This document shows positions 1 to 7,759 of a stretch of 64,000 bases of DNA, in pieces. The translations under genes and the position numbers were made by a program. The DNA is taken from NCBI RefSeq assembly GCF_963668475.1, contig NZ_OY764544.1, positions 2,604,001-2,668,000 on the forward strand, written 5' to 3'. Each line of letters begins with the position of its first letter. The first letter of the stretch is position 1. Source of the DNA: an uncultured Methanospirillum sp. Its GTDB lineage: Archaea > Halobacteriota > Methanomicrobia > Methanomicrobiales > Methanospirillaceae. The notes below the pieces were generated by a model, which searched no databases, had not been told where the DNA came from, and saw nothing but the letters and a program-made list of their open reading frames with translations.

Positions 1-285
1 TGCCTGATAGTTTCTTTTAAAAAATGCGACGATTGAGTTCTCAAGCACTTCCTGAAACTGTGCACGGTTCTCCGTCAGTTCGCGTTCACGTTGCTGAAGT
101 TCGGAATAATTCTGATGGAGTTCTTCTTCGGTCGCAAGAAGTTCCTCATTCATGGCCTGGAGCTCTTCGTTCTTTCGTTTGAGTTCGATTATCTGCTCCT
201 GTAACTCCGGGTAGTAACTCTTTCGATGAGAAGAGGCCCCAAGGCCGATGATCTTCTTCCACTGTTCTTCAGAGTTATCGCTCAT
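1..285 (-). CDS. PAS-domain sensor kinase, N-terminal part (runs off the left edge)
   Basis: A reading frame opens with ATG at 285 on the minus strand and stays open to position 1, giving 95 residues. The protein starts MSDNSEEQWKKIIGLGASSH, then has a Glu/Gln/Leu-rich coiled coil (about residues 28-72), then sequence resembling the start of a PAS domain (ENRAQFQEVLENS). This arrangement, a short leader, coiled coil and PAS, is typical of the many PAS histidine kinases of Methanomicrobiales. No kinase domain is visible because the gene is cut by the window edge, so the output domain is inferred. No transmembrane segment is seen, so a cytoplasmic sensor is likely. Confidence 0.7.
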   Translation of the reverse strand, partial: MSDNSEEQWKKIIGLGASSHRKSYYPELQEQIIELKRKNEELQAMNEELLATEEELHQNYSELQQRERELTENRAQFQEVLENSIVAFFKRNYQA

Positions 286-511
286 AATTACCAACCGGGA
301 CAAGGGCAGGGAGATCGGCTCCAGGCAAGATGGAGACTAATTTACCTAGTTGATTATTCTTATTCACCAGGCGGATAAATTTATGGTTTTATCCTTCAGA
401 TAGGAGTTCTGGTGTCAATCTCCTGACTCTGTATATTGATATGGCAAGGGCCACCTGATCCCGGTTTCAGGTGTGGTGGCGTGTCAGCATCAGTTTTTTC
501 TCATCAAATCT

Positions 512-1012
512 TCAGACTGATAACCCCCCGTGGGTGTACATCTCCATGAGTACCCGTGTCCCAACTTCGGTTTTGAAGATCTTCTTACGAATATTCTGAA
601 TGGATTCAGCACTCATGGAATCCTCGAAAATATTGACAAGAAAGTCGGCCTCAACGAGAATCTGAAAATCGATCCCATCAATAGCAGTGTATGAGTGATG
701 ATTTCCTATGATAAAGCAGACCCTCTCGACAACATCATGGTCAAGATGATAGGGTAACATGATATCGCGGGCAATGGGAGGTCCTTCAATCTCCTGGTGT
801 TTTCCTGAAGATGAGTTATACTTCCGTTCTGCCTCTTTTATTCCGATATCATGGAGAATGGCTGCAAGGCTGAGTATCAGTTTTTTCTGCTCATCCAGGT
901 TGCTTTCTGATGAGATGATATGAGCAAAGGAGTGTACTTTCAGGGCATGATTGATCCTTCTGACATCCCCCTCAAAATATCTGATCATGTCAGCCATTAT
1001 ACTGGTAATCAT
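512..1012 (-). CDS. HD-domain phosphohydrolase-like protein
   Basis: This 166-residue protein has the HD-superfamily signature: a first histidine in KVHSFAH (about residue 27), the HD pair in AILHDIGI (54-55), a further histidine pair in GNHHSY and a distal aspartate in EADFLVN. HD proteins are metal-dependent phosphohydrolases acting on nucleotides or phosphoesters; the substrate here cannot be told. It has no membrane segment. The start could be the ATG at 1012 or the in-frame ATG at 997 (MADMIRYF). It is followed by a PAS-kinase gene in the same direction about 225 bp away, which is too far to claim an operon. Confidence 0.75.
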   Translation of the reverse strand: MITSIMADMIRYFEGDVRRINHALKVHSFAHIISSESNLDEQKKLILSLAAILHDIGIKEAERKYNSSSGKHQEIEGPPIARDIMLPYHLDHDVVERVCFIIGNHHSYTAIDGIDFQILVEADFLVNIFEDSMSAESIQNIRKKIFKTEVGTRVLMEMYTHGGLSV

Positions 1013-1281
1013 GAGATCTCACAACCGGTTTCGATATGATAGATTGTCATCGTAGCCTGATTAAGGGGATGCTTTCCGATTGGATATCGATTGTACGTCC
1101 TCAAATCTCGATTGTTATTGTCGTGAGCTCTCCATCTGCCATTCTTGAAAGCGAGGGTGAGTCTCACACATTGTAGAATTGTTGATCTGAAACTCCGGGT
1201 TCCGGTCATGATAATCGGATCCTCTTTATGTTCATGGCGGGTATCAGCAACTTTTTCTCTCTCCCCGTACATTAAAAACGG

Positions 1282-2259
1282 ATGTTCTTGACAATGATTA
1301 AATTTCGAGAAAAAATACTATTTTTCACAATCGTATCTGCAATAACATTGCTTCTGTTTGTGACTCCTGTTATCGCATATGATGATGATGACTTTGATTA
1401 TCCGATCACTGCATATGCAAACCCGAATAATCCCTATGGCTGGGGCAATGCTCCTCCATATCTGACTGAAGTCGAGTCAACTCTGACGATAGAGCCGGTG
1501 GTTACTCGTACCCCATCGTCCACGGTGTCTTCACCATCGGTTTCAGGCAATGTACGGGTTACTATATCTCCATTCTCGGTTATGGTGGGTGATAAACAGA
1601 TCAACCAGGTCATCGGTTTTATCTCAGGTACCAGGCAGGGGGTAACGCTCACCATCGCAGGGAAGGGGAAGTCTGATTCAGAATATTCTGATATTACAGT
1701 AGTAACACCTGATGAGAACGGACTCTTTGCCTGGGCTGTTCCAACTTCTCAAACTACTCTCGATCTCTTCAGGGTATCTGCACGATCCGGAGGTTCTGAA
1801 GTGGTCTCCAATGCAATCAGGTTCACAAATGAGAGTGAGGAGTCTGCATCAGAGCCGGTCATCTCTCCGGTAAAACCCACCTCAACCATTATCAGGCCCT
1901 CACCCCCCCCGATTCAGACGGTTGTTCCGGTTGCGTCGGGTACTTCCTCCGGCTTCGGGCTCTCCCGTCTCTCAATAAGTGCCAGTACTACAACGCCAGC
2001 CGTAGGTGAAACAGTGACAGTAACCGGGAGGCTGACCGATCAGAATGGAAAAGGGATCAGCGGGGCTACTGTTACCATGGATGAGAGCGGATATTCTGGA
2101 GAAGATCCACTGACTACCACCCAGACCGGTTCTGATGGAAGGTTTACCTTTACTGTGGGGGTCTCGTATCCGTATACTGTTGGAATGGCAGCTCACTATG
2201 ATGGTGATGAGTCGCATTCATCTGCAGATAGCAACACCATCATGTTTACTGCTCATTAA
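1282..2259 (+). CDS. Secreted Ig-like/carboxypeptidase-regulatory-like surface protein
   Basis: This 325-residue protein begins with a signal peptide (charged start, hydrophobic LFFTIVSAITLLLFVTPVIA, then an acidic mature start YDDDDFDYP). A beta-rich segment follows (about residues 90-180). A Ser/Thr/Pro-rich linker (about 185-230) is then followed by an Ig-like/CarboxypepD_reg-like domain with the characteristic GETVTVTGRLTDQNGKGISG turn. It is likely exported and glycosylated, but no enzyme motif is present. The ATG at 1294 is an alternative start. The linker codons contain an uninterrupted run of eight C (1903-1910), which could be a slippage site. Confidence 0.7.
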   Translation: MFLTMIKFREKILFFTIVSAITLLLFVTPVIAYDDDDFDYPITAYANPNNPYGWGNAPPYLTEVESTLTIEPVVTRTPSSTVSSPSVSGNVRVTISPFSVMVGDKQINQVIGFISGTRQGVTLTIAGKGKSDSEYSDITVVTPDENGLFAWAVPTSQTTLDLFRVSARSGGSEVVSNAIRFTNESEESASEPVISPVKPTSTIIRPSPPPIQTVVPVASGTSSGFGLSRLSISASTTTPAVGETVTVTGRLTDQNGKGISGATVTMDESGYSGEDPLTTTQTGSDGRFTFTVGVSYPYTVGMAAHYDGDESHSSADSNTIMFTAH

Positions 2260-2546
2260 CCAACGATCTCATTTTTCGGCAGTTATTTCCGGTATAATAA
2301 TACTTTTACCGGTGTCATGAGCATGATCATGAGTGAGGGAAACCTGGTACAGGAAATCCATAAAATTGAATCCTAATGCCTCTCGTCTTTTTATGTTCGC
2401 ATCGATTGTCTGGGAAATGTCCATCTACATGTACGTGACGAGGGGCAGCAGTGTGTGAAACGTGAATATCGGATAATTTTAGGTTTTTCAGCGAATAACA
2501 AAATCTACAACCTCTAAACTGGGTCCATCCCTGGTTGTAAGATTCG

Positions 2547-3305
2547 TCATCCTGATGCAATAATTTTGGTTATATCCTGGATCAACTCGAAAGATGTTGG
2601 ATGTGCCATATTTCGGGGATGGCTGGCTGGAATTGAAAATTCCTTTCTAACAGTTGCAGGTCGTTTGGTCAGAATAACAATTCGATCTGCAAGATATGCA
2701 GATTCTTCAGGATTATGGGTTACAATGAGAAATGCAGTATCTAATTGATCCCTGATACGAAGCACTTCATCCTGAAGTTCTCGTCGTGTAAATGGATCAA
2801 GAGCACTGAACGGTTCATCCATCAGAAGAATGTCTGGCTTGACTGCAAGAGCACGGGCTACAGCAACTCTTTGTTTCATCCCTCCCGAGAGTTGATGAGG
2901 AAGGGCATTTGCAAACTCCTCCATTCGAACAAGAACCAGGAGTTTTGAAACAACCTCGTCGACCTTTTCAGAAGAAGATCTGACTTTCAAATGGAGTCCA
3001 TATGCAATATTTTCTCTCACTGATAGCCAGGGATAGAGACCGTGATCCTGGAAAACCATCGCAGTTTTTACCTGTTCTGATGAATGCCTCTGTTCTTTAT
3101 TATCACCATTGACAGTCCCTGAATCAGCGGTATCAAGCCCGGAAATGATCCGGAGAATCGTGGATTTACCACACCCTGATGGACCCATGAGACATACAAT
3201 CTCATGTTTTCGAAGAGTCAGAGAAACATTCTCAATTGCCTTGCAAGCACTATTATCATCAAAAAAAAGCTTTGAGATATTTTCTATCACAAGGACGTTG
3301 TTCAT
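2547..3305 (-). CDS. ABC transporter ATPase (nitrate/sulfonate/taurine type)
   Basis: This is a 252-residue ABC ATPase with Walker A GPSGCGKST, Q-loop VFQDHGLYPW, signature LSGGMKQR, Walker B ILLMDEPFSALD and switch histidine in IVTHNPEE. The order and the LYPWLSVRENIAYGL segment are typical of the SsuB/TauB/NrtD branch of importers. Its start overlaps the stop of the permease gene (ATGA type), so the two are translationally coupled. It energises uptake of a small anion or similar solute at the membrane. The substrate cannot be read from sequence; nitrate, sulfonate, taurine and thiamine-precursor systems share this architecture. Confidence 0.9.
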   Translation of the reverse strand: MNNVLVIENISKLFFDDNSACKAIENVSLTLRKHEIVCLMGPSGCGKSTILRIISGLDTADSGTVNGDNKEQRHSSEQVKTAMVFQDHGLYPWLSVRENIAYGLHLKVRSSSEKVDEVVSKLLVLVRMEEFANALPHQLSGGMKQRVAVARALAVKPDILLMDEPFSALDPFTRRELQDEVLRIRDQLDTAFLIVTHNPEESAYLADRIVILTKRPATVRKEFSIPASHPRNMAHPTSFELIQDITKIIASG

Positions 3306-4072
3306 TCTTTTCCCTGCCAGTCAAAGAATCTAATTTGGCCAAGTTTGAAGAGATAATCTGATGCAATTCCGATGACACCTATAACAATCATACCTGCAAC
3401 GATAACCTGTATCTGACCGAGATTATAGGCATACATAATCAGATATCCAAGCCCTGCACTCGTTCCGGGAAGCATCTCGGCAGCAACCAGGCACATCCAT
3501 GCAACTCCGAATGCAAGCCTGAACCCTGTCCAGATAAAAGGGAGTGCTCCGGGAATAACAACTGTGACGAATTTTTCCCCTGTTGTGGCCCCAAGGGTTT
3601 GTGCAACCTCGAGCCATCGAATTCTGACATTGTGAACTCCTTCGATTGTGCTGATCAGAACAGGGAAGAAAGATCCGATGAAGATGATAAAGATGAGTGA
3701 GCCAAACCCGATCTTGAACCAGGCAATTGCGAGAGGCATCCACGCAATAGGGGGGACTGGACGAAGAACCTGGATTAATGGATTGAAATATTCGTCAAAC
3801 CGCCTGGACCAGCCATTCAGAAGTCCAATTGGAACAGCTGTTGCAACAGCCAGAAGAAACCCGATGAGAACACGTTGGAGACTGATAATTCCGTTTTCGA
3901 GAAGTGATGCCCCTCCAAACAAGGGTTCCATCGGATGTATAAGAATGGGAATGATCAGTTCCCAGCCGGGAAGGATAAAACTATTTCCGACAAATATCGA
4001 AAGTATCTCCCACGTTAGTCCGATCAGAACCGGTAGTGCCAATCCACGGAGAATATTAGGTACCTGTTTCAT
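3302..4072 (-). CDS. ABC transporter permease (SsuC/TauC type)
   Basis: This is a membrane protein of 256 residues with about six hydrophobic segments and the EAA-type coupling loop (EVAQTLGATTGEKFVTVVIPGALPFIWTGFRLAF), typical of the BPD_transp_1 permeases in sulfonate/taurine/nitrate systems. The frame is open from 4123, but the ATG at 4072 is preferred: it is preceded by GGAG at good spacing and the protein then starts MKQVPNILRGLALP, ahead of the first membrane segment. The gene overlaps the binding-protein gene upstream by 17 bp and the ATPase downstream by 4 bp, so the three form one operon. Confidence 0.88.
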   Translation of the reverse strand: MKQVPNILRGLALPVLIGLTWEILSIFVGNSFILPGWELIIPILIHPMEPLFGGASLLENGIISLQRVLIGFLLAVATAVPIGLLNGWSRRFDEYFNPLIQVLRPVPPIAWMPLAIAWFKIGFGSLIFIIFIGSFFPVLISTIEGVHNVRIRWLEVAQTLGATTGEKFVTVVIPGALPFIWTGFRLAFGVAWMCLVAAEMLPGTSAGLGYLIMYAYNLGQIQVIVAGMIVIGVIGIASDYLFKLGQIRFFDWQGKE

Positions 4073-5273
4073 TGATACTCCATCGTGGTGGAAGGCCATA
4101 CAGAACAATCTGTATACCTTCATAGTTGAGTGCTTCCCTCATCATCTCCTCTTGAATAGAACTTTGTGGCACTGCAAGAATAATCGGATTTCCAGCAGTT
4201 GATCGCTTTTTTATCAAAGTAATAAAAGAATCCCAGTCAGTACAAGGTGCTGTGTTTCCAACAACAAGTCCTGTACCTCCTGAATTGATAGATTTGATAA
4301 TCGATGCAGAATTCCCCGTTGATATCTGGAGTAAGGCCGGGACACTTCCGATATATGCTGCATCCATTGCATCTTGTCCGATACCTGTCATGACACCACC
4401 CCCTACTGAACCTGGTAATAACTCGACCTTTGCTATCGTCTGATTATGAACAACCAGGTTGCAACTACTTGGGCGATCAGAATCATCCGACTCGGGTGCC
4501 AGACAGAAATCATACGAGGTACAGATCTCTTCATGTTCTTTTATCGCTACATAGAGCGGGGCATACAGGTCCGAAGATGGGAGATATCCGATTCTAATTG
4601 TGGGTGTTTGTTTGTCGATCCTTGGTTCAGAACCGTTTAGAAGTTGATCTGCACGAACATGTACTGCTTCAGACAAACTGGATGTATTGTTTTGCTCAGC
4701 TTTTTTATCAGTCTGCATTGGAAGACCGATCGCTGAAATATCCGGATTTGTGGCCGAATCTGTAAATGTTATATGACGAAACGCTGTTGTTTCGACATCA
4801 TGCGGATTAAGGTACATTCCGGCAGAGAGGATGGGTTTTGAGCCATAGACCCAATCTGCAGTGATATTGATGGCATGAGCAGGATCTTTGGCTATCTGGT
4901 TTATGCCTATTGTTGTTATTGCAGAGAGGAGTGCTGAAACCTCAGGATTCTCCTCAATAAATTCGTTTCTCATGACAAGAACATTACAGGCAGTGGACTC
5001 CCATTTATGTTCTGGTGGTAAATCATTTTCCCGTGCGATTACTTTTCCTATATTGCCGCACTCACTCGTTGAGACTACAGATTCCCAGACAAGAAAAGCA
5101 TCGACCTGGCTGGTATTGAGAAGTTGAGGCATCATACCGGATGATGCATAAACGAGTGTTATGTATGGGTTTTCACTTGGACTTAAAAGTTCATGACTTA
5201 CTGGAATCATGGAGAGAATTAGGATCAAAATGCAGAGAAAGCCACATACAATCAGAATAAGTCTGGCTTTCAT
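4056..5273 (-). CDS. Membrane-anchored ABC solute-binding protein with lobes in permuted order
   Basis: This 405-residue protein starts with a hydrophobic anchor/signal (about residues 4-22). Residues 37-180 then resemble the C-terminal half of an NMT1/SsuA-like binding protein: NTSQVDAFLVWES, an Ala-Cys-Asn-Val segment followed by RNEFIEENPEV, and AFRHITFTD. After a polar linker (185-223) comes the normal N-terminal half: IRIGYLPSSDLYAPLYVA, AAYIGSVPALLQISTG, GLVVGN, AVPQSSIQEEMMREAL, ending at GIQIVLYG. In the family the order is the reverse, so this looks circularly permuted. It would capture the ligand for the permease and ATPase downstream. The last 12 residues overlap the permease start region and match nothing I recognise. 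Confidence 0.8.
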   Translation of the reverse strand: MKARLILIVCGFLCILILILSMIPVSHELLSPSENPYITLVYASSGMMPQLLNTSQVDAFLVWESVVSTSECGNIGKVIARENDLPPEHKWESTACNVLVMRNEFIEENPEVSALLSAITTIGINQIAKDPAHAINITADWVYGSKPILSAGMYLNPHDVETTAFRHITFTDSATNPDISAIGLPMQTDKKAEQNNTSSLSEAVHVRADQLLNGSEPRIDKQTPTIRIGYLPSSDLYAPLYVAIKEHEEICTSYDFCLAPESDDSDRPSSCNLVVHNQTIAKVELLPGSVGGGVMTGIGQDAMDAAYIGSVPALLQISTGNSASIIKSINSGGTGLVVGNTAPCTDWDSFITLIKKRSTAGNPIILAVPQSSIQEEMMREALNYEGIQIVLYGLPPRWSINETGT

Positions 5274-5515
5274 ATGCTGGATTGGTTCCTTAACTGATAG
5301 TAGTAAGATGACTTCTCATCTATTGAAAGATTTGTCTAGATGGGAAGGTTCATCACTCGTCGTATTCAGGGCCGCTTTCAGCAATTTATTCACATTAACT
5401 CCACGGTTTCGCCATTATTCGGTCTTATTTTGTAGATGTGTATTCAGATCTCAAATTCACAATCTCGTGTTCTCTTATTAATAATACGAAATTCATTGAT
5501 TTCGATTCGATGATG

Positions 5516-5545
5516 ATCTTAACAATGTAAGATGTTTGTTAAGAT
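5516..5545. repeat. Imperfect inverted repeat, operator-like (copy 1 of 5)
   Basis: The arms ATCTTAACA and TGTTAAGAT flank a 12-bp spacer containing ATGTAAGAT. It is related to the repeats at 8431-8463, 8531-8560 and 8630-8659, which also lie next to an AlbA-like gene end. Confidence 0.6.
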
Positions 5546-5597
5546 TCAAAAAAGCGAAATCTAATACTCATTCTCAAAATTAGTCCCCATTTTCGTT

Positions 5598-5801
5598 TCA
5601 TGGTACTATCAATCTTAAAAGTGTAAGATACCTATTAAGAACTCCGGAATTGATATCTGAATTAGGACCAGACTTTCCTCCAGGAAGAAACCCATCATCT
5701 GCAGACCTTTTTATCAAGTAACGTAATGATTCAGCCTGTGCAGAAGAACTATCTCCCAGACCTAACAACTGTTGGCATTCTCTATTGGATATCGATTTAT
5801 T
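5598..5801 (-). pseudogene. Fragment of an AlbA/Schlafen-type (RecG-like) gene, C-terminal winged-helix part
   Basis: On the minus strand the frame from 5795 reads SISNRECQQLLGLGDSSSAQ and then a helix followed by RSADDGFLPGGK. This parallels the C-terminus encoded at about 8700-8820 (SITNRECRLLFGLGETASEK, then WSEDDGFLIAEGN). There is a TAA in frame just upstream (5802-5804) and no start codon, so only the last 40-odd residues of a homologous gene survive. The open frame then runs on to a TGA at 5598. It is a second, older, mostly deleted copy of the gene broken at 8653-10338, and it is likewise accompanied by inverted repeats. Confidence 0.7.
5612..5640. repeat. Imperfect inverted repeat, operator-like (copy 2 of 5)
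   Basis: This is a degenerate version of the same motif: ATCTTAAAA, spacer with GTGTAAGATA, then TATTAAGA. Its left arm begins 96 bp after that of the copy at 5516. Confidence 0.5.
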
Positions 5802-6027
5802 TTACAGCATATTCCTGACACTACCAAAAGGAGTGCTCTCTATGCTCCCAAAAAAATAGTTGTTATTGGTCTTTGAGGATAGTGTAGGTTTGAACCATGA
5901 ATGCAACCTTACCTTTAATTCCATCGAATTCGAAGGGATTAAAACCCAATTTTTGTCTCCAGGTATATAATTTGAAAAGCCAGAACCGAAGAATACTTGT
6001 CTGTTACCGCCTATAATCATACCATCT

Positions 6028-6249
6028 ATGAAGACACTTCATGTTCCCATACTTATTGAGACTGATGAAGATGGAGTCTTTATTGTATCCTGCCCTCAGT
6101 TCAAAGGTTGTCATTCATCAGGGAAAACGATTGAAGAAGCCATATCCCGAATTAAAGAAGTTATTGAACTCTGTTACGAAGACAACCCTATGGATAGTCT
6201 CAATACATTTGTGGGTTTTCGCGAGGTTGAGATAATTCAAGGTGCGTAA
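6028..6249 (+). CDS. hicB: HicB-family antitoxin
   Basis: This 73-residue protein has the HicB fold signature: a strand with LIETDEDGVFIVSCPQFKGC, a Gly/Ser turn, then TIEEAISRIKEVIELC. HicB proteins are partial RNase H folds that bind and neutralise HicA. It lacks a separate C-terminal DNA-binding domain, so it is the short HicB type. Its stop TAA shares a base with the hicA start (TAATG), and antitoxin-before-toxin order with coupling supports a HicAB module. Confidence 0.85.
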   Translation: MKTLHVPILIETDEDGVFIVSCPQFKGCHSSGKTIEEAISRIKEVIELCYEDNPMDSLNTFVGFREVEIIQGA

Positions 6250-6494
6250 TGCTTCCGGTAATCAAAGGAAAGCAGCTCATTACCTTTCTTGAAACGATTG
6301 GGTTTACTACTATCAGACAACGGGGGTCCCATGTGAGGATGAAATCTCATGATGGAAGATACACTACCGTTCCCGTTCATAGCGGTGAAGATATCCCGAA
6401 AGGGCTCCTACGAAAGATTATTCGTGATGATCTTGAAATGGGACTTGAAGAATTCTGCGAAGCATATGAGAAATTTATGGGAATTAAGGGATAA
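6249..6494 (+). CDS. hicA: HicA-family mRNA interferase toxin
   Basis: This 81-residue protein has the dsRBD-like HicA pattern: LPVIKGKQLITFLETIGF, then RQRGSHVRMK with the catalytic histidine in the GSH motif, TTVPVHSGEDIPKGLLRKIIRDDL at the end of the fold and a short C-terminal tail. HicA toxins cleave mRNA in a translation-independent manner and are inhibited by HicB. Start and length fit the family, and no lesion is visible, so the toxin looks intact. Confidence 0.88.
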   Translation: MLPVIKGKQLITFLETIGFTTIRQRGSHVRMKSHDGRYTTVPVHSGEDIPKGLLRKIIRDDLEMGLEEFCEAYEKFMGIKG

Positions 6495-6543
6495 CTTAAA
6501 CCCAGCCTATCATTTCTGGATAAGAATGTATGAAATATAATCA

Positions 6544-6744
6544 ATGGCTCCAATAAGATCGATAGTAGAGTTACACCGAATTGGATATCAGACTCTCGTA
6601 CTGGCACTTGGGCCGGTCGATGCAGCACGATATGTCCAAAGATCTGATACGGGTATCGGGAATTATACAGAGGAGAGAAAAGAATTCCTCAGTAATGATA
6701 TGCCTAAAGTAGTCTCTGAAATCCTCCGAAATAAACAGAAGTAA
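6544..6744 (+). CDS. Small conserved protein, unknown function
   Basis: This 66-residue protein has a compact pattern (IVELHRIGYQTLVLALGPVD, ARYVQRSDTGIGNYTEERKE, a short basic tail). It resembles a family of small soluble proteins seen near toxin-antitoxin genes in cyanobacteria and archaea. I recognise the pattern but know no established function. It follows hicA by 50 bp in the same direction and could be co-transcribed with it. Confidence 0.55.
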   Translation: MAPIRSIVELHRIGYQTLVLALGPVDAARYVQRSDTGIGNYTEERKEFLSNDMPKVVSEILRNKQK

Positions 6745-6763
6745 TCCTTTTTCCTCCAATTAC

Positions 6764-6940
6764 TCACTCATTTTCAGTATGTTTCTGGACCATCCGATCT
6801 GACACATCCAGATGTTGAGAAATCTCTGCAATGCTATCATGAGAACCCAGTTGCATCAATTTTCTGATCTTTAGAGAACCATTCTCCGGACTTTCCCATT
6901 CTTCCAGTGAATATTTACGGTGAACAGGCTTCCTTCCTGG
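6764..6940 (-). pseudogene. HTH-containing frame without a start codon
   Basis: On the minus strand a 58-codon open frame reads GRKPVHRKYSLEEW, then LKIRKLMQLGSHDSIAEISQHLDVSDRMVQ and ends HTENE with TGA at 6764-6766. The SIAEISQHLDVSDRMVQ stretch looks like a helix-turn-helix. A TGA precedes the frame at 6941-6943 and there is no ATG before residue 25. It overlaps the 3' end of the upstream small gene (6915-7166) in another frame. It is either a remnant of a regulator or a continuation of that gene by a -1 frameshift at GGAAGGAAG. Confidence 0.4.
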
Positions 6941-7166
6941 TCAGAGCCGACAACTCACTCAGATGATCCAGCGAACTTGCAATCAATCCCATCGGGTCTT
7001 CGACCTCCCCAGTCTCATCCACGGCTGCCAGGTGTCCGACGACCTCGCTGGCAAATACCACCGATGCGGATGCCAACTGTAGATATCGCCGGTACATAAT
7101 GAATAACCCAACCCCATTTGCGCCGGCTACACAAGCCGAGATGATGGCGACTAAAACCTCAATCAT
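6915..7166 (-). CDS. Small membrane protein, unrecognised
   Basis: This 83-residue protein has an N-terminal transmembrane segment (MIEVLVAIISACVAGANGVG, to about residue 24), then a short basic stretch (YRRY) and an acidic soluble tail. The topology resembles small holin-like or viral accessory membrane proteins, but there is no sequence motif to fix a function. Its start overlaps the stop of the preceding gene by 8 bp, so it is the last gene of a three-gene minus-strand cassette (8263 to 6915). Confidence 0.5.
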   Translation of the reverse strand: MIEVLVAIISACVAGANGVGLFIMYRRYLQLASASVVFASEVVGHLAAVDETGEVEDPMGLIASSLDHLSELSALTRKEACSP

Positions 7167-7725
7167 CTTTTCCTCCGGTAAAATCTACCTCCTCAGCCAG
7201 AGACATATTCCCGGCTGCCACGGTTTTGCCATACTCCGTCAGGTTCTCCCCTTCAGACTCGGATTTAATCAGAACCAGCCCGGTTGCATTGGCCGTCGTA
7301 TGAGAACGCAGCCCATTCCCGACCTGTTTCTTTGACAGGTATTCTCCTCCCCGGAAAAGCCCCATGGCCGATACCATAGAGTATCGGCCTGATGTATTTA
7401 TCGGGTAAAACACACAGTTTAGAAACGAATCCGGGCCGCTCTTTTTCGTCTGGTCCCCGTACTCGTCAATGCCGAATGACCCCGAACTCTTCACCAAGAG
7501 ATCAGACATGATTCCGGTCCTGGTATCAATGACCCGGACCACTGCTGATCTTCCCTCGGTAAAGAGGCTGTTACTGTATGACCTATCATCACCAACCACG
7601 ACAGTGTTCAGGAATGAAGCCCCGGTCCCTGTTATGGACGTAGTGATTCCGCTTGCCTGAGAAAACTGCCATGATAAGGCGAGAAAGATCACTCCCGCTA
7701 TAATCAGTACTTTTTTCAGATCCAT
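7159..7725 (-). CDS. Secreted/membrane-anchored protein of unknown function
   Basis: The ATG at 7725 gives 188 residues starting MDLKKVLIIAGVIFLALSW, a clear signal or anchor. The frame is open further upstream (to 7848), but that stretch overlaps the preceding gene and is unlikely to be translated. The mature part is Gly/Ser/Thr-rich and beta-like with several potential N-glycosylation sites (NTS, NAT, NMS, NLT). It is sandwiched between an abundant-looking small soluble protein gene and a small membrane protein gene. No family recognised. Confidence 0.6.
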   Translation of the reverse strand: MDLKKVLIIAGVIFLALSWQFSQASGITTSITGTGASFLNTVVVGDDRSYSNSLFTEGRSAVVRVIDTRTGIMSDLLVKSSGSFGIDEYGDQTKKSGPDSFLNCVFYPINTSGRYSMVSAMGLFRGGEYLSKKQVGNGLRSHTTANATGLVLIKSESEGENLTEYGKTVAAGNMSLAEEVDFTGGKDD

Positions 7726-7759
7726 CGCTCCGGTGATGCGTAAAAAGAGGGTATTTTGG

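Larger units (their letters stand above)
5274..6027. other. Gene-poor region with remnants and repeats
   Basis: No convincing intact gene lies here. It holds two imperfect inverted repeats (5516-5545 and 5612-5640) and a fragment of an AlbA/Schlafen-like gene (5598-5801, minus). There is also a short minus-strand frame ending near 5307 (RGVNVNKLLKAALNTTSDEP) that looks coding-like but has an in-frame TAA just upstream; it may be the tail of a lost gene. A 72-codon minus-strand frame at 5802-6020 has no recognisable features. The region is AT-rich. Confidence 0.5.

Noticed and set aside
1009..1272. 87-codon minus-strand frame overlapping the HD gene start
   Set aside because: Arg/Asn-rich, no motif, overlaps the HD gene only by chance-like ATGA and has no convincing ribosome site; kept out for lack of support.
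2327..2560. 77-codon minus-strand frame between the secreted protein and the ABC ATPase
   Set aside because: No family pattern, Cys/His scattered, lies in the convergent spacer; likely chance.
4072..4123. Upstream extension of the permease gene
   Set aside because: The ATG at 4072 has a proper ribosome site and gives a normal protein start; the extension overlaps the binding protein gene.
5802..6020. 72-codon minus-strand frame before hicB
   Set aside because: Asn/Ser/Phe-rich with no motif; borders the AlbA remnant and may be leftover non-coding sequence.
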